Of a DNA stretch of 64,000 nucleotides, positions 42,341 through 50,238 are shown in pieces. The DNA is from HK1 sp965215295 (GTDB taxonomy: Bacteria > Pseudomonadota > Gammaproteobacteria > HK1), in the NCBI GenBank assembly GCA_965215295.1, contig OZ244045.1, forward strand, positions 3,844,001 through 3,908,000, given 5' to 3'. The position numbers were made by a program, and so were the translations under genes. How positions within the stretch are numbered: the first letter of the stretch is position 1; every line of letters begins with the position of its first letter. The notes under the pieces were generated by a model. That model did not search any database. It saw only the letters and a list, made by a program, of their open reading frames with translations, and had not been told where the DNA came from.

Positions 42341-44389
42341 ATGCGCAACGACCCTCTGGCGAACAAGGTACGGAGTTCAGTGGCAAGAGGTTTCCACCCG
42401 GCGGCCGGACTCCGGGGCGGCGGGCGCCGCGGGCAACGCGGCGCCGTCCTCCTGGTCGCGTTGACGGTGACGCTCCTCGCCGGCGCGAGCATCCTCCTCG
42501 CGCGTTTCGAGCACGCCACGGCGTCGCGCTCGCGCGAGACCGCCGCCACCGCGCGGGCGCTCGCGGACGCGAAGCGCACCCTCATCGGGTGGTCGGTCGG
42601 GGCCGGCCTGGCCGGGAGCGGGATGGAGCATACGCCCGGGGTCCTGCCGTTCCCGGACCGCAATACGGACCCGAGAGGCTACGACGGCAGGGCCGACTGC
42701 GTGACGAGCGGGCTGTCCGACCGTCATCTCATCGGCCGGCTCCCGGCGGCCGGGGAGAGGTCTCCGTGTCCGGTGCGGGGGCTGGGGGTCGAGCTTCGCG
42801 ACGGATCGGGCGAGCCGCTGTGGTACGCGGTGTCGCGCAACCTCGTCAACCACCGGGGCGGCAGTGCGCCGGACCCGCCGATCAATCCCGGCCTTCTCGA
42901 CGGGACGCCCGCGTATCCGTGGCTCCGGCTGATCGACGCGGACGGCGGCGTCGTGACCGGGAGCGGCGGCGACCCGCTCGAGATCGCCGCCGTCATCATC
43001 GCGCCGGGACCGCCGCTCCCGGGCCAGGTCCGGGCCGGGGCCGCGCCCGGCCCCGCCGAGTACCTCGACGCGGTCACCGTGAGCGGCGTGACCTACGACA
43101 ACGCCGACTCCGACGGCTGCCGGGACGCGGTCACCGGCGCGGACGCCCACACGAGGTGCCCCGGCCTCACCGGCGAGGAGTTCATCCTGTATCCGGACTC
43201 CCGCGACACCGCGACCGGGACGGACTCGTTCAACGACCGCATCGCCTGGATCACGGCCGCGGAGCTGCTGCGCGCGGCCGAGGCGCGCGCGCTCGGCGCC
43301 ATGGCGGTGGTGCTGGAGCGCTATCGGTCCAGCCACGGCGCGTATCCGTGGATGGCGCCGTACACCACCGATCCGGGCGCGGACCCCACGAGCACGGTGA
43401 TCCACCACGCGAGCGCGGACGGGGCCGGGAACACCCGGCGCGGGATGCTGCCGATCCACGCGGCGGCGGACCAGCTCTACGACTCGCACTACACCCTGAG
43501 CTGGACGATCGACTCGGGCGCGGTGATCGCCACCACCGATCCGTCCTCGATCGGATCGACGCCGGCGCCGTCCGATGCCGAGCTCTACGCGCTCGCGTCC
43601 GCGACCCCCCAGACGACGACCGCACCGGCCGCGTGCGCCTGGAACGGGGACGACGGCGTGCAGTGCGCCGGCGAGCCGTATCTGCACGATCCGGGAACCG
43701 TCCTCGTACGGAACGGGCCGATCCTTCAGGAGCGCGAGGTCTTCGTCTCGCACGCCGAGACGACCTGGGCGCACACCACCGGCACGGGCGCGGCCGGAGC
43801 GGACCCCACCGCGTCGTCGCCGCGTACCCGCACCGTGGTCACGACCACCAACCTGCCGGCGTCCTTCACGGTGTCGGTGCGAGGACGTAACCACGAGATC
43901 GCCTGCGCCGACCCCGCCTGCTCCACCACCGTCACCATCGGGATGTCCGTCGAGCGCACCCTCACCGTGGACACCGGCACGCTCGGGACGTTCACGTTCA
44001 CCGGTCTGGAGTACGACCTGAGCGTCGCGCGGGACGGTGTCCCGGGGTGGTTCGTGGACAACGGCTGGCACCGGTACGTCTACGCGGCGGTGTCGAGCGA
44101 AGAGGTGGGGACGGGCGGGCCGGCGCCGGGGGGATGCATCGGATCGGGGTCGAACTGCCTGGCCCTCAACGCCTCCGGAGCGGCCCGGACCGATGTGCCG
44201 GCGTTCCTGATCGGCGCGGGTCCGGCCCTTCCGGGCCAGACCCGCGGCGGGTGCGGCGCGGCGTGCCTCGGGGAGTACTTCGAGCCGCCGGACAACGCGG
44301 CCGGCGGCGATTCGGCCACCCGCGCCGCGCTCGCCGCGGACTTCAACGATCAGGTCCGGGTGGTCGGCCCGCAAGGGACGGTCCCGTGA
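42341..44389 (+). CDS. large PilX-like pilus-associated protein
   Basis: 682 residues from ATG 42341. Residues about 32-55 (GQRGAVLLVALTVTLLAGA) look like a PilX-type class III signal or anchor, followed by a helix (SRSRETAATARALADAKRTLIGW). A long exported region follows, with paired cysteines and PGVLPFPDRNTDPRGYDG. A second helix block at about 300-320 (AAELLRAAEARALGAMAVVLERYR) resembles a second pilin-like N-terminal helix. Probably a minor pilin or tip/adhesin subunit. It is coupled by GTGA with the next frame. The family is not firmly recognised. Confidence 0.65.
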   Translation: MRNDPLANKVRSSVARGFHPAAGLRGGGRRGQRGAVLLVALTVTLLAGASILLARFEHATASRSRETAATARALADAKRTLIGWSVGAGLAGSGMEHTPGVLPFPDRNTDPRGYDGRADCVTSGLSDRHLIGRLPAAGERSPCPVRGLGVELRDGSGEPLWYAVSRNLVNHRGGSAPDPPINPGLLDGTPAYPWLRLIDADGGVVTGSGGDPLEIAAVIIAPGPPLPGQVRAGAAPGPAEYLDAVTVSGVTYDNADSDGCRDAVTGADAHTRCPGLTGEEFILYPDSRDTATGTDSFNDRIAWITAAELLRAAEARALGAMAVVLERYRSSHGAYPWMAPYTTDPGADPTSTVIHHASADGAGNTRRGMLPIHAAADQLYDSHYTLSWTIDSGAVIATTDPSSIGSTPAPSDAELYALASATPQTTTAPAACAWNGDDGVQCAGEPYLHDPGTVLVRNGPILQEREVFVSHAETTWAHTTGTGAAGADPTASSPRTRTVVTTTNLPASFTVSVRGRNHEIACADPACSTTVTIGMSVERTLTVDTGTLGTFTFTGLEYDLSVARDGVPGWFVDNGWHRYVYAAVSSEEVGTGGPAPGGCIGSGSNCLALNASGAARTDVPAFLIGAGPALPGQTRGGCGAACLGEYFEPPDNAAGGDSATRAALAADFNDQVRVVGPQGTVP

Positions 44390-44559
44390 ACGGGTTTCCG
44401 GGCATGAAGAGCGTACCGGTGACGGTCGAGACGGGAATCGCGCCGCCCGGACGAGTCTTCGAACGGGAAGAGTGTGCGTTCGCCGGTCCGGTCCGCGCCG
44501 GCCCGAATCCCGCCCGCCGGACTCCCGGCGGGTCGTCGGGCCGGGAGCGCCCGTGCACG

Positions 44560-45378
44560 GTGTCGCGCCGCCGAAGCCGGGCGGATCGGCGCCGGGGCCA
44601 CGAGGGGTTCACGCTCGTCGAGCTCGCGGTGGTCATCGCTATCGTGGGCCTTCTGCTCGGGACGTTCCTCGGACCGCTTCGCGCCCAGATCGACGCGGCC
44701 CGGATCCGGGAGACGGAGAGGCTCCTCGGCGATGTCCGCGACGCCCTGATCGGCCATGCGATCGCCCGGGGCGCGTTGCCGTGTCCCGACGTCGTCGCGG
44801 ACGGGATCGACGGCGCGGCCCCCGCCGCCTGCACCGGGGCGGCCCTGGAAGGAGTCCTGCCGTACCAGGCCCTCGGAGTCCCTCGCGCCGATGCCTGGGG
44901 ACGGCTGTTCCGGTACCGCGTCACCGAGGAGTTCACGAACCGACTCCTGACCGGCCAGCCCCCGGACGCCGGCCGGCTCGATCTCACCGACACCGGCGAC
45001 ATCACGGTGCTGACCCGGGGCGACGATCCGGGTACCGGGGGGACGGCCGAGATCAAGCACCAGAGCGTCGCGACGGCGCTCACCCGGACCGCGCCGGCGG
45101 TGGTGTTCTCGACAGGACCCAACGGGCTCGGCGGCATCGGCGCGGCGACCGGGACCGCGCTCGCGCCGCCGGACCGCGGGGCCGCCGACGAGACCGAGAA
45201 CGCCGACGCCGATGCGACGTTCGTCCACCGCATCCACTCGCGCGGCGCCGAGCCGTGCGACGACGCCGACGAGACCTCCGTGCCGCCCCCGCCGTCGTGC
45301 GAGTTCGACGACGTCGTGACATGGCTCTCCGCCCCGGCGCTGATGGGGCGGCTCGTCGAGGCGCGGGTCCTTCCTTGA
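44560..45378 (+). CDS. type IV prepilin-like protein (minor pilin)
   Basis: 272 residues from GTG 44560, which gives a 15-residue basic leader before the prepilin peptidase site in GHEG|FTLVELAVVIAIVG; the glutamate at mature position 5 is present. The frame is open back to GTG 44386, which overlaps the upstream stop but would make an unusually long leader of about 75 residues. The body includes RGALPCPDVVADG and PYQALGVPRADAWGR, pieces typical of large minor pseudopilins. The stretch 44390-44559 is therefore either leader or spacer. Confidence 0.85.
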   Translation: MSRRRSRADRRRGHEGFTLVELAVVIAIVGLLLGTFLGPLRAQIDAARIRETERLLGDVRDALIGHAIARGALPCPDVVADGIDGAAPAACTGAALEGVLPYQALGVPRADAWGRLFRYRVTEEFTNRLLTGQPPDAGRLDLTDTGDITVLTRGDDPGTGGTAEIKHQSVATALTRTAPAVVFSTGPNGLGGIGAATGTALAPPDRGAADETENADADATFVHRIHSRGAEPCDDADETSVPPPPSCEFDDVVTWLSAPALMGRLVEARVLP

Positions 45379-45496
45379 GCGCGAAGTTGCTCCGCAGCCC
45401 GGGCAATGTCGATGCGGACTCCGCCGGGCGTGTTCCGGAGGCGCTCCCGCGTCCGGCCCGCCGCCGGCCCGGGACGGGCGTGACGGGGCCGAAGCG

Positions 45497-46264
45497 GTGA
45501 GCGCGGTCTTCGCCATCGCCCGGTGCACCGCCCTCGAAGCGGCGCGGGGACGGCTCGCGTGGCTCGTCGCCGGATTCACGCTCGCGGGCTGCGTGGTCGC
45601 GGTCTTCGCCGGCGAGATCGCGATCACCGAGACGCGGGGAGTCCGCGCCGGCCTTCTCGGCGCGTGGCTGCGCTCGTGCGCGGCCTTCACCGTCGGCCTG
45701 TTCGTGATTGCCGGCATGGTGCGCGAGCTTCACGGCAAGGGGGTCGAGCTGGTGCTGTCGATGCCCGTGTCGCGCGCGACGTACTGCGCCGGCAAGCTCG
45801 CCGGTTTCGCGGGGATTTCGGTGCTCCTGGCGACCGCCTGCGGGCTGGCGCTCGCGGGGTTCGCGCCACCGTTGCAGGTCGCGATCTGGGCGGCGTCCCT
45901 GGGCCTGGAGCTGCTCATCGTGACCGCGGCGAGCCTGCTGTGCGTGTTCACCTTCCCGCAGGTTGCCGGGGCGTCGAGCGTGGTCGCCGGGTTCTACGTG
46001 CTCTCGCGGATGATGGCGGCGCTGCAGCTCATGGCCCACGAGCCGCAGGCCGTCGCGGCGTCCGCCGCACGGCGGTTCATCGGTGCGTTCGTCGACGGTC
46101 TCGCGTTCGTGCTGCCCGATCTCGACCGGTTCACCGAGTCGGAGTGGCTGATCCATGGCGCCGGCACGATCGCGGACCTCGGCTTCGCGGCGACGCAGGC
46201 GGCCGTCTACGTGGCGCTCCTCTGCGCCGCGGCGTTGTTCGACTTCTACCGCAAGGCGCTGTGA
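45497..46264 (+). CDS. ABC-2 type transporter permease
   Basis: 255 residues from GTG 45497, with about six TM helices (first at about 18-40, AWLVAGFTLAGCVVAVFAG). The central motif ELHGKGVELVLSMPVSRATY is characteristic of ABC-2/CcmB-like permeases. Its ATPase is most probably the protein at 48123, with a hypothetical gene and a prepilin between them. The substrate is unknown; location in a pilin locus suggests a role in pilin or surface-structure export or assembly. Confidence 0.8.
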   Translation: MSAVFAIARCTALEAARGRLAWLVAGFTLAGCVVAVFAGEIAITETRGVRAGLLGAWLRSCAAFTVGLFVIAGMVRELHGKGVELVLSMPVSRATYCAGKLAGFAGISVLLATACGLALAGFAPPLQVAIWAASLGLELLIVTAASLLCVFTFPQVAGASSVVAGFYVLSRMMAALQLMAHEPQAVAASAARRFIGAFVDGLAFVLPDLDRFTESEWLIHGAGTIADLGFAATQAAVYVALLCAAALFDFYRKAL

Positions 46265-46304
46265 GCATGGCCGGGACCGGAGAGCGGCGGTGAGGGAGTG
46301 AGAG

Positions 46305-47246
46305 ATGCGGTGCGGTGAACGGAGCATGGCCGCGGTACCGGCGACGGTGCGGGTGATGCTGGCGGCGGCGCTTGCGCTCCAGATCGGGTGGCATGCGTGG
46401 CGTCCGGACCCCCGGGCCGAGGCGGAGGCCCTGCGCCCGCCCCCATCCGTCTCCGTCCTTCGCCTCGCCGCGCTCGGTGACGAGGCGGTGCTCGCGAAGC
46501 TGCTCATGCTCCGGCTGCATGCGCATGACAGCCAGCCGGGGGTGAGCATCCCGTTCATGGACCTCGACTACGAGCGGGTGGCGGGCTGGCTCGACGCGAT
46601 CATCGATCTGGACCCGCGGGCCGACTCTCCGCTGCTCGCGGCGGCAAGGCTGTACGGCTCGGTGCCGGACCCCGGCCGGCAGCGCATGATGTTCGATCTG
46701 ATCCACCGGCGGTTCCACGAGGACCCCGGGCGGCGCTGGCCGTGGCTCGCTCATGCCGCGGTGCTCGCCAGGCACCGGCTCGCGGACCCCGCGCTCGCCT
46801 TGCGCTACGCCCGCGCGGTGACCGAGCGTGCGACCGGCCCGCGCGTGCCCGCCTGGGTGCGCGACATGAGCGCGATCATCGCGGCGGACATGGGCGAGAT
46901 CGAGACCGCGCGGATCCTCGTCGGCGGCCTGCTCGACAGCGGCCGGCTCACCGATCCGCACGAGATCCGGCTCCTCGGCGCGCACCTCGCGGAGGTCGAA
47001 CACGCCGTCCGCGCAGCGCCCGCGATCCGGCGGCCCACGGTCCGCGGCCTCCGGGCCGACACGCAACGGCCCCCGGTTCCACTGCCGGGCGCATGTCGCG
47101 GGAATACCATCATCGACACCGCTCGTCGTCCGGCTCGCCGCGGGAACGACAGGCCGGGAACCCACGCCATTCACTCCGGGAGGCTCAGTCAATGCCACGC
47201 AGACAACGCGGCTTCACCCTCGTCGAGATCGCCATCGTGCTGGTGA
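46305..47246 (+). CDS. uncharacterised protein of the pilus/ABC block
   Basis: 313 residues as encoded. An N-terminal membrane or signal helix (residues 15-30, VMLAAALALQIGWHAW) is followed by a helical repeat-like body (DLDYERVAGWLDAIIDLDPRA, then DPALALRYARAVTE and MGEIETARILVGGLL) that resembles TPR-type packing. Residues after about 240 lose this character, and the last 55 nt overlap the next prepilin in another frame. I suspect the original stop was lost and the tail is read-through. The start has a GGGAGTGAGAG site directly upstream. Confidence 0.65.
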   Translation: MRCGERSMAAVPATVRVMLAAALALQIGWHAWRPDPRAEAEALRPPPSVSVLRLAALGDEAVLAKLLMLRLHAHDSQPGVSIPFMDLDYERVAGWLDAIIDLDPRADSPLLAAARLYGSVPDPGRQRMMFDLIHRRFHEDPGRRWPWLAHAAVLARHRLADPALALRYARAVTERATGPRVPAWVRDMSAIIAADMGEIETARILVGGLLDSGRLTDPHEIRLLGAHLAEVEHAVRAAPAIRRPTVRGLRADTQRPPVPLPGACRGNTIIDTARRPARRGNDRPGTHAIHSGRLSQCHADNAASPSSRSPSCW

Positions 47247-47908
47247 TGATCGGCCTGCTCCTCGGCGGAATCCTCAAGGGGCAGGATCTGATCGACGGCG
47301 CCCGGGTCCGCAACCTCGCGGACATGAACGCCGGGGTCCAGGCCGCCTACTACGGTTTCATCGACCGCTACCGGCAGGTGCCGGGCGACATGGGGGCGGC
47401 GGCGGCCGCCGCCGCGATCGGCGACGCCACCATCACCACGGGCGGCAACGCGAACGGCCGGGTCGACGCCGCGAACTGGCGCGAGGCGTCGGCGCTGTGG
47501 GTCCACCTGACGCGGGCCGGGTTTCTCCAGGGGCGTTACGACGGGGGAGCCACGAGCGCGACGCGGTATCGCGTCCCCGCGGTGGCGCCGCAGAACGCCT
47601 TCAACGGCTACATGCTGCTCGGCCAGAGCCGTGACTACTCGACGCCCGCCGGCGCCCCGACCGCGGCTCAGGCGCCCCGGCTCGGCCTCGTCCTCGGCAA
47701 CAACATCCCGGTCGACATCGCCCGCGAGCTCGACCTCAAGATCGACGACGAGCGCCCGCTGACCGGAGCGTTGCGCTTCACCGGGACCACCACGTTCTCG
47801 CACCGCGGGGTGAGCGATGCGACGACGCTGTGCATGGCCAACGTGACCACGAACGAGTACGACGTCGCCGGCGACGCGCAGGAATGCAACCTCCTCTACA
47901 TCTACTGA
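47192..47908 (+). CDS. type IV prepilin (major-pilin-like)
   Basis: 238 residues from ATG 47192 with GGGAGG eight bases upstream. The leader is very short, MPRRQRG|FTLVEIAIVLVMIG, with Glu at mature position 5. The body has a RVRNLADMNAGVQAAYYGFIDRY helix and a C-terminal region with paired cysteines (TTLCMANVT ... AQECNLLYIY), as in a disulfide-looped D-region. This is the best candidate for the pilus main subunit in the locus. Confidence 0.9.
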   Translation: MPRRQRGFTLVEIAIVLVMIGLLLGGILKGQDLIDGARVRNLADMNAGVQAAYYGFIDRYRQVPGDMGAAAAAAAIGDATITTGGNANGRVDAANWREASALWVHLTRAGFLQGRYDGGATSATRYRVPAVAPQNAFNGYMLLGQSRDYSTPAGAPTAAQAPRLGLVLGNNIPVDIARELDLKIDDERPLTGALRFTGTTTFSHRGVSDATTLCMANVTTNEYDVAGDAQECNLLYIY

Positions 47909-47960
47909 GCTTTCGCGGCTCGCCGGCGCGGGCGGTGGACGGTGGAAACGCGGTCCGGCG

Positions 47961-48160
47961 CGATGCGCCTGGCGCGCGCACCGGTTCACGCCGGACCGAG
48001 CCCGAGCCGTCGCTCAACGGGCGTGCGCTTGGCGCGCGCACCGGTTCACGGTTGCGAACGAGGTCGCGCGGCCGCCTGAGTCCGGGCGCCAGGCGGGCGC
48101 TGAGTGTCGTGGAGGCGCGGGCGTGAACGATGTCGCATGGTCGCCTGAATCCGGGCCCTC
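47961..48160 (+). repeat. tandem repeats between prepilin and ABC ATPase genes
   Basis: 30 bp units at 47961-47990 and 48021-48050 (GCGC.TGGCGCGCGCACCGG then TTCACG), with a partial third near 48209. A second pair of about 33 bp (48057- and 48126-) repeats AACGA.GTCGC and CGCCTGA.TCCGGGC and includes the start of the next gene. Confidence 0.8.
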
Positions 48161-48950
48161 GTCCTCCTCACGGGAGGGCGCGGAGCGGGAACGAGGCGTG
48201 AGTTCCGGTGTGCGCGCACCGGGCTGCCGGATACCGCCCGCGAAGGCCATCGAGTTCTCCGGGGTGCGCAAGCGGTTCGGACGCCATCCGGTGCTGGCCG
48301 ATCTCACGCTCGAGGTCCGCTCCGGAGAGATCTTCGCGCTCGTCGGAACCAACGGGGCGGGCAAGACCACCTGCATCAAGTGCCTGCTCGATCTCTGCCA
48401 CGTCGATGCGGGCCGGATCGAGATCTTCGGCCGGCCCGCGGGCACCCCGGAGTCGCGCCGGCCGCTCGCCTACCTGCCCGAGCGCTTCCTGCCTCCGCAC
48501 CATCTGCGCGGGCGCGAGTTCCTGGACTTCATGGCGAGGATGCACCGGGTCGAGCCGGGCCCCGGCCCCGAGCGCGAGGTGCTCGCCGCGGTCGATCTCG
48601 CGCCGTCCGCCCTCGATCGGCCGGTGCGCGACTACTCGATGGGCATGGCGCAGAAGCTCGGTCTCGCGGCCTGCTTCCTCTCGGGCAAGTCCCTGCTCGT
48701 GTTCGACGAGCCGATGAGTGGCCTCGACCCCAGGGCGCGGGTGCTTGCAAGGCACTACATGGCCGGACTTCGAGCCGGCGGCGCGACGGTGTTCTTCAGC
48801 ACCCACCTGCTCGCGGACGCCGGCCGCCTGTGCGATCGAATGGGCGTGCTCCACAACGGATCGATGCGGTTCACCGGGTCCCCCGCCCGGCTGCGGGAAC
48901 GCTTCCCGGCCGCCACGCTCGAAGAAGCCTGGCTCGCCTGCATCTCCTGA
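48123..48950 (+). CDS. ABC transporter ATP-binding protein
   Basis: 275 residues from GTG 48123, which has GGAGG seven bases upstream. The first 40 residues are not conserved in style; the ABC domain begins at AIEFSGVRKRFG. Walker A GTNGAGKTT, signature YSMGMAQKLGLA (an SxG-M-Q variant), Walker B LLVFDEPMSGLD and switch HLLADAG are intact. An ABC-2/CcmA-type ATPase, expected to pair with the permease at 45497. A start at GTG 48198 is also possible. Confidence 0.88.
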   Translation: MNDVAWSPESGPSSSSREGAERERGVSSGVRAPGCRIPPAKAIEFSGVRKRFGRHPVLADLTLEVRSGEIFALVGTNGAGKTTCIKCLLDLCHVDAGRIEIFGRPAGTPESRRPLAYLPERFLPPHHLRGREFLDFMARMHRVEPGPGPEREVLAAVDLAPSALDRPVRDYSMGMAQKLGLAACFLSGKSLLVFDEPMSGLDPRARVLARHYMAGLRAGGATVFFSTHLLADAGRLCDRMGVLHNGSMRFTGSPARLRERFPAATLEEAWLACIS

Positions 48951-49083
48951 CCGGCCCGATTGTCGCGTCGGTCTCGCGCCCTCGAGGCGGTCTGCCGTCA
49001 GTCACCGCCTCGGAACGCCGTCGTCATGTGCCCTCGGCCCTGCAGAGTGGAACAGCCCTGGACAGGTTCTGGATCTACATTGT

Positions 49084-49094
49084 GGATATATACC
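49084..49094. promoter_or_regulatory. possible vapB operator
   Basis: GGATATATACC, a near-palindrome in the AT-richer 60 bp directly before the vapBC pair. AbrB-type antitoxins usually bind such sites to repress their own operon. It is inferred only from symmetry and position. Confidence 0.35.
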
Positions 49095-49140
49095 CGATTT
49101 GCTACGTTTTCCGATCACCGCCAGACATGGGAGTGAAGCC

Positions 49141-49440
49141 ATGACCGTCCCGGCGCGAAAGATGAAGGCGGACACACCGCCCGGATCCGAGTCCCGCAAG
49201 GTTGCGCGCGTGTTCATGAACGGGCGGTCGCAGGCGGTGAGGCTGCCCAAGGAGTTCCGGTTCGATACGGACCGCGTGCTCGTTCGGCGCGAGGGCCGAC
49301 ACGTGGTGTTGAGTCCCATGTTCAAGGACTGGGACGATTACTTCGAGAACGGCGCGCGCTTCACGGACGACTTCTTCGAGGCGATGGACGAGCTGCGCAA
49401 CACCCACCTGCCGCTCGAAGACCGGGAGCCCTTCGATTGA
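49141..49440 (+). CDS. vapB: VapB-type antitoxin (SpoVT/AbrB fold)
   Basis: 99 residues from ATG 49141. The core KVARVFMNGRSQAVRLPKEF and DRVLVRREGRHVVLSP is the VapB swapped-hairpin DNA-binding domain. The acidic C-terminus (DWDDYFENGARFTDDFFEAMDEL) would occupy the toxin active site. Its TGA overlaps the toxin start (TTGA). Confidence 0.93.
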   Translation: MTVPARKMKADTPPGSESRKVARVFMNGRSQAVRLPKEFRFDTDRVLVRREGRHVVLSPMFKDWDDYFENGARFTDDFFEAMDELRNTHLPLEDREPFD

Positions 49441-49835
49441 GAGTCATGCTCGACACCGATACCTGCATCTACGCCAGGAAGCGGCGGGCCGGCTTCAAGC
49501 CGAGACTGCCGCTCCACGATTGCGGGGTCTCGATCATCGTGTTGGGGGAGCTGGAGTGGGGCGTGGCGCAGTCGCGCCGCTTCGAGGAAAACAAGGCTGC
49601 TCTGAGAGCGTTGCTCGCGGCCGTTCAGGTGGTTGACATGGACGCGGAAGCGGCCCGGCAATACGGCTGGCTCCGTGCCCATCTGCGTTCGATCGGCCAG
49701 CCGATCGGCCCCAACGACCTCTGGATCGCCGCCCACGCCCTGGCCTGTGACGTGCCGCTCGTCACGCACAACCTCTCCGAGTTCCGACGCGTGCCGGGCT
49801 TGTCGGTGGAAACCTGGCTGACGGGGACCACCTGA
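49437..49835 (+). CDS. vapC: VapC-type PIN-domain toxin
   Basis: 132 residues from TTG 49437; ATG 49446 (MLDTDTCIYA) is the alternative. The PIN acidic residues are in MLDTDTCIY, VLGELEWGV, and GPNDLWIAAHAL with THNLSEFRRV. This group (VapC in the FitB-like class) often cuts initiator tRNA; the exact target is not visible from sequence. Confidence 0.93.
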   Translation: MRVMLDTDTCIYARKRRAGFKPRLPLHDCGVSIIVLGELEWGVAQSRRFEENKAALRALLAAVQVVDMDAEAARQYGWLRAHLRSIGQPIGPNDLWIAAHALACDVPLVTHNLSEFRRVPGLSVETWLTGTT

Positions 49836-50238
49836 CGATGCGGCCGGCGCCGCAATCATGCTCGCCGGCCTCCACGAAGAGAACGAGCTCTGCCGCCGCC
49901 GTCTTTGCGAACATGTCTTCACCGGGGAGGTCCGCGGCACCGTCAGGCGCCGGCGCGACGCGGCGTCCTTCCTCGATCGTCCGGCGAGCCGACAGCCCGC
50001 CCGGGCGGCAGGTCTTGCGAAATGCCTTCCGGCGGTCAATCGCATCGCGGCTCCCGGCGACATCACGCCGCCTGAACGAAATCGACGCCGCCACCGGGTG
50101 ACCGTGTCTGTCGAGCTCCCCCGTGCCGCTTCGGGTCGGGCTCCGGCGCGGCATCGGGAAGCCGCCGTCTTCGTTGTTTCCCCGCGCTCGGGTGAGCTAT
50201 AAGGCGCGGGATCGCACGTCGCCCACCGGGAAGCGGAC
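49836..50238. other. intergenic region without a supported gene
   Basis: About 400 bp. Small open frames exist on both strands (114 residues at 49858 on plus, 130 at 49762 on minus), but neither has a recognisable domain, and both read like overlap of G+C-rich frames. I see no RNA gene or clear terminator. Confidence 0.4.

Noticed and set aside
42377..44374. 665-residue minus-strand frame opposite the PilX-like gene
   Set aside because: Arg/Gly/Val-rich with no motifs; the plus-strand frame has a membrane anchor, cysteine pairs and operon coupling.
49762..50154. 130-residue minus-strand frame in the vapC-ABC spacer
   Set aside because: No domain, no ribosome-binding site, overlaps the vapC end; composition like other shadow frames.
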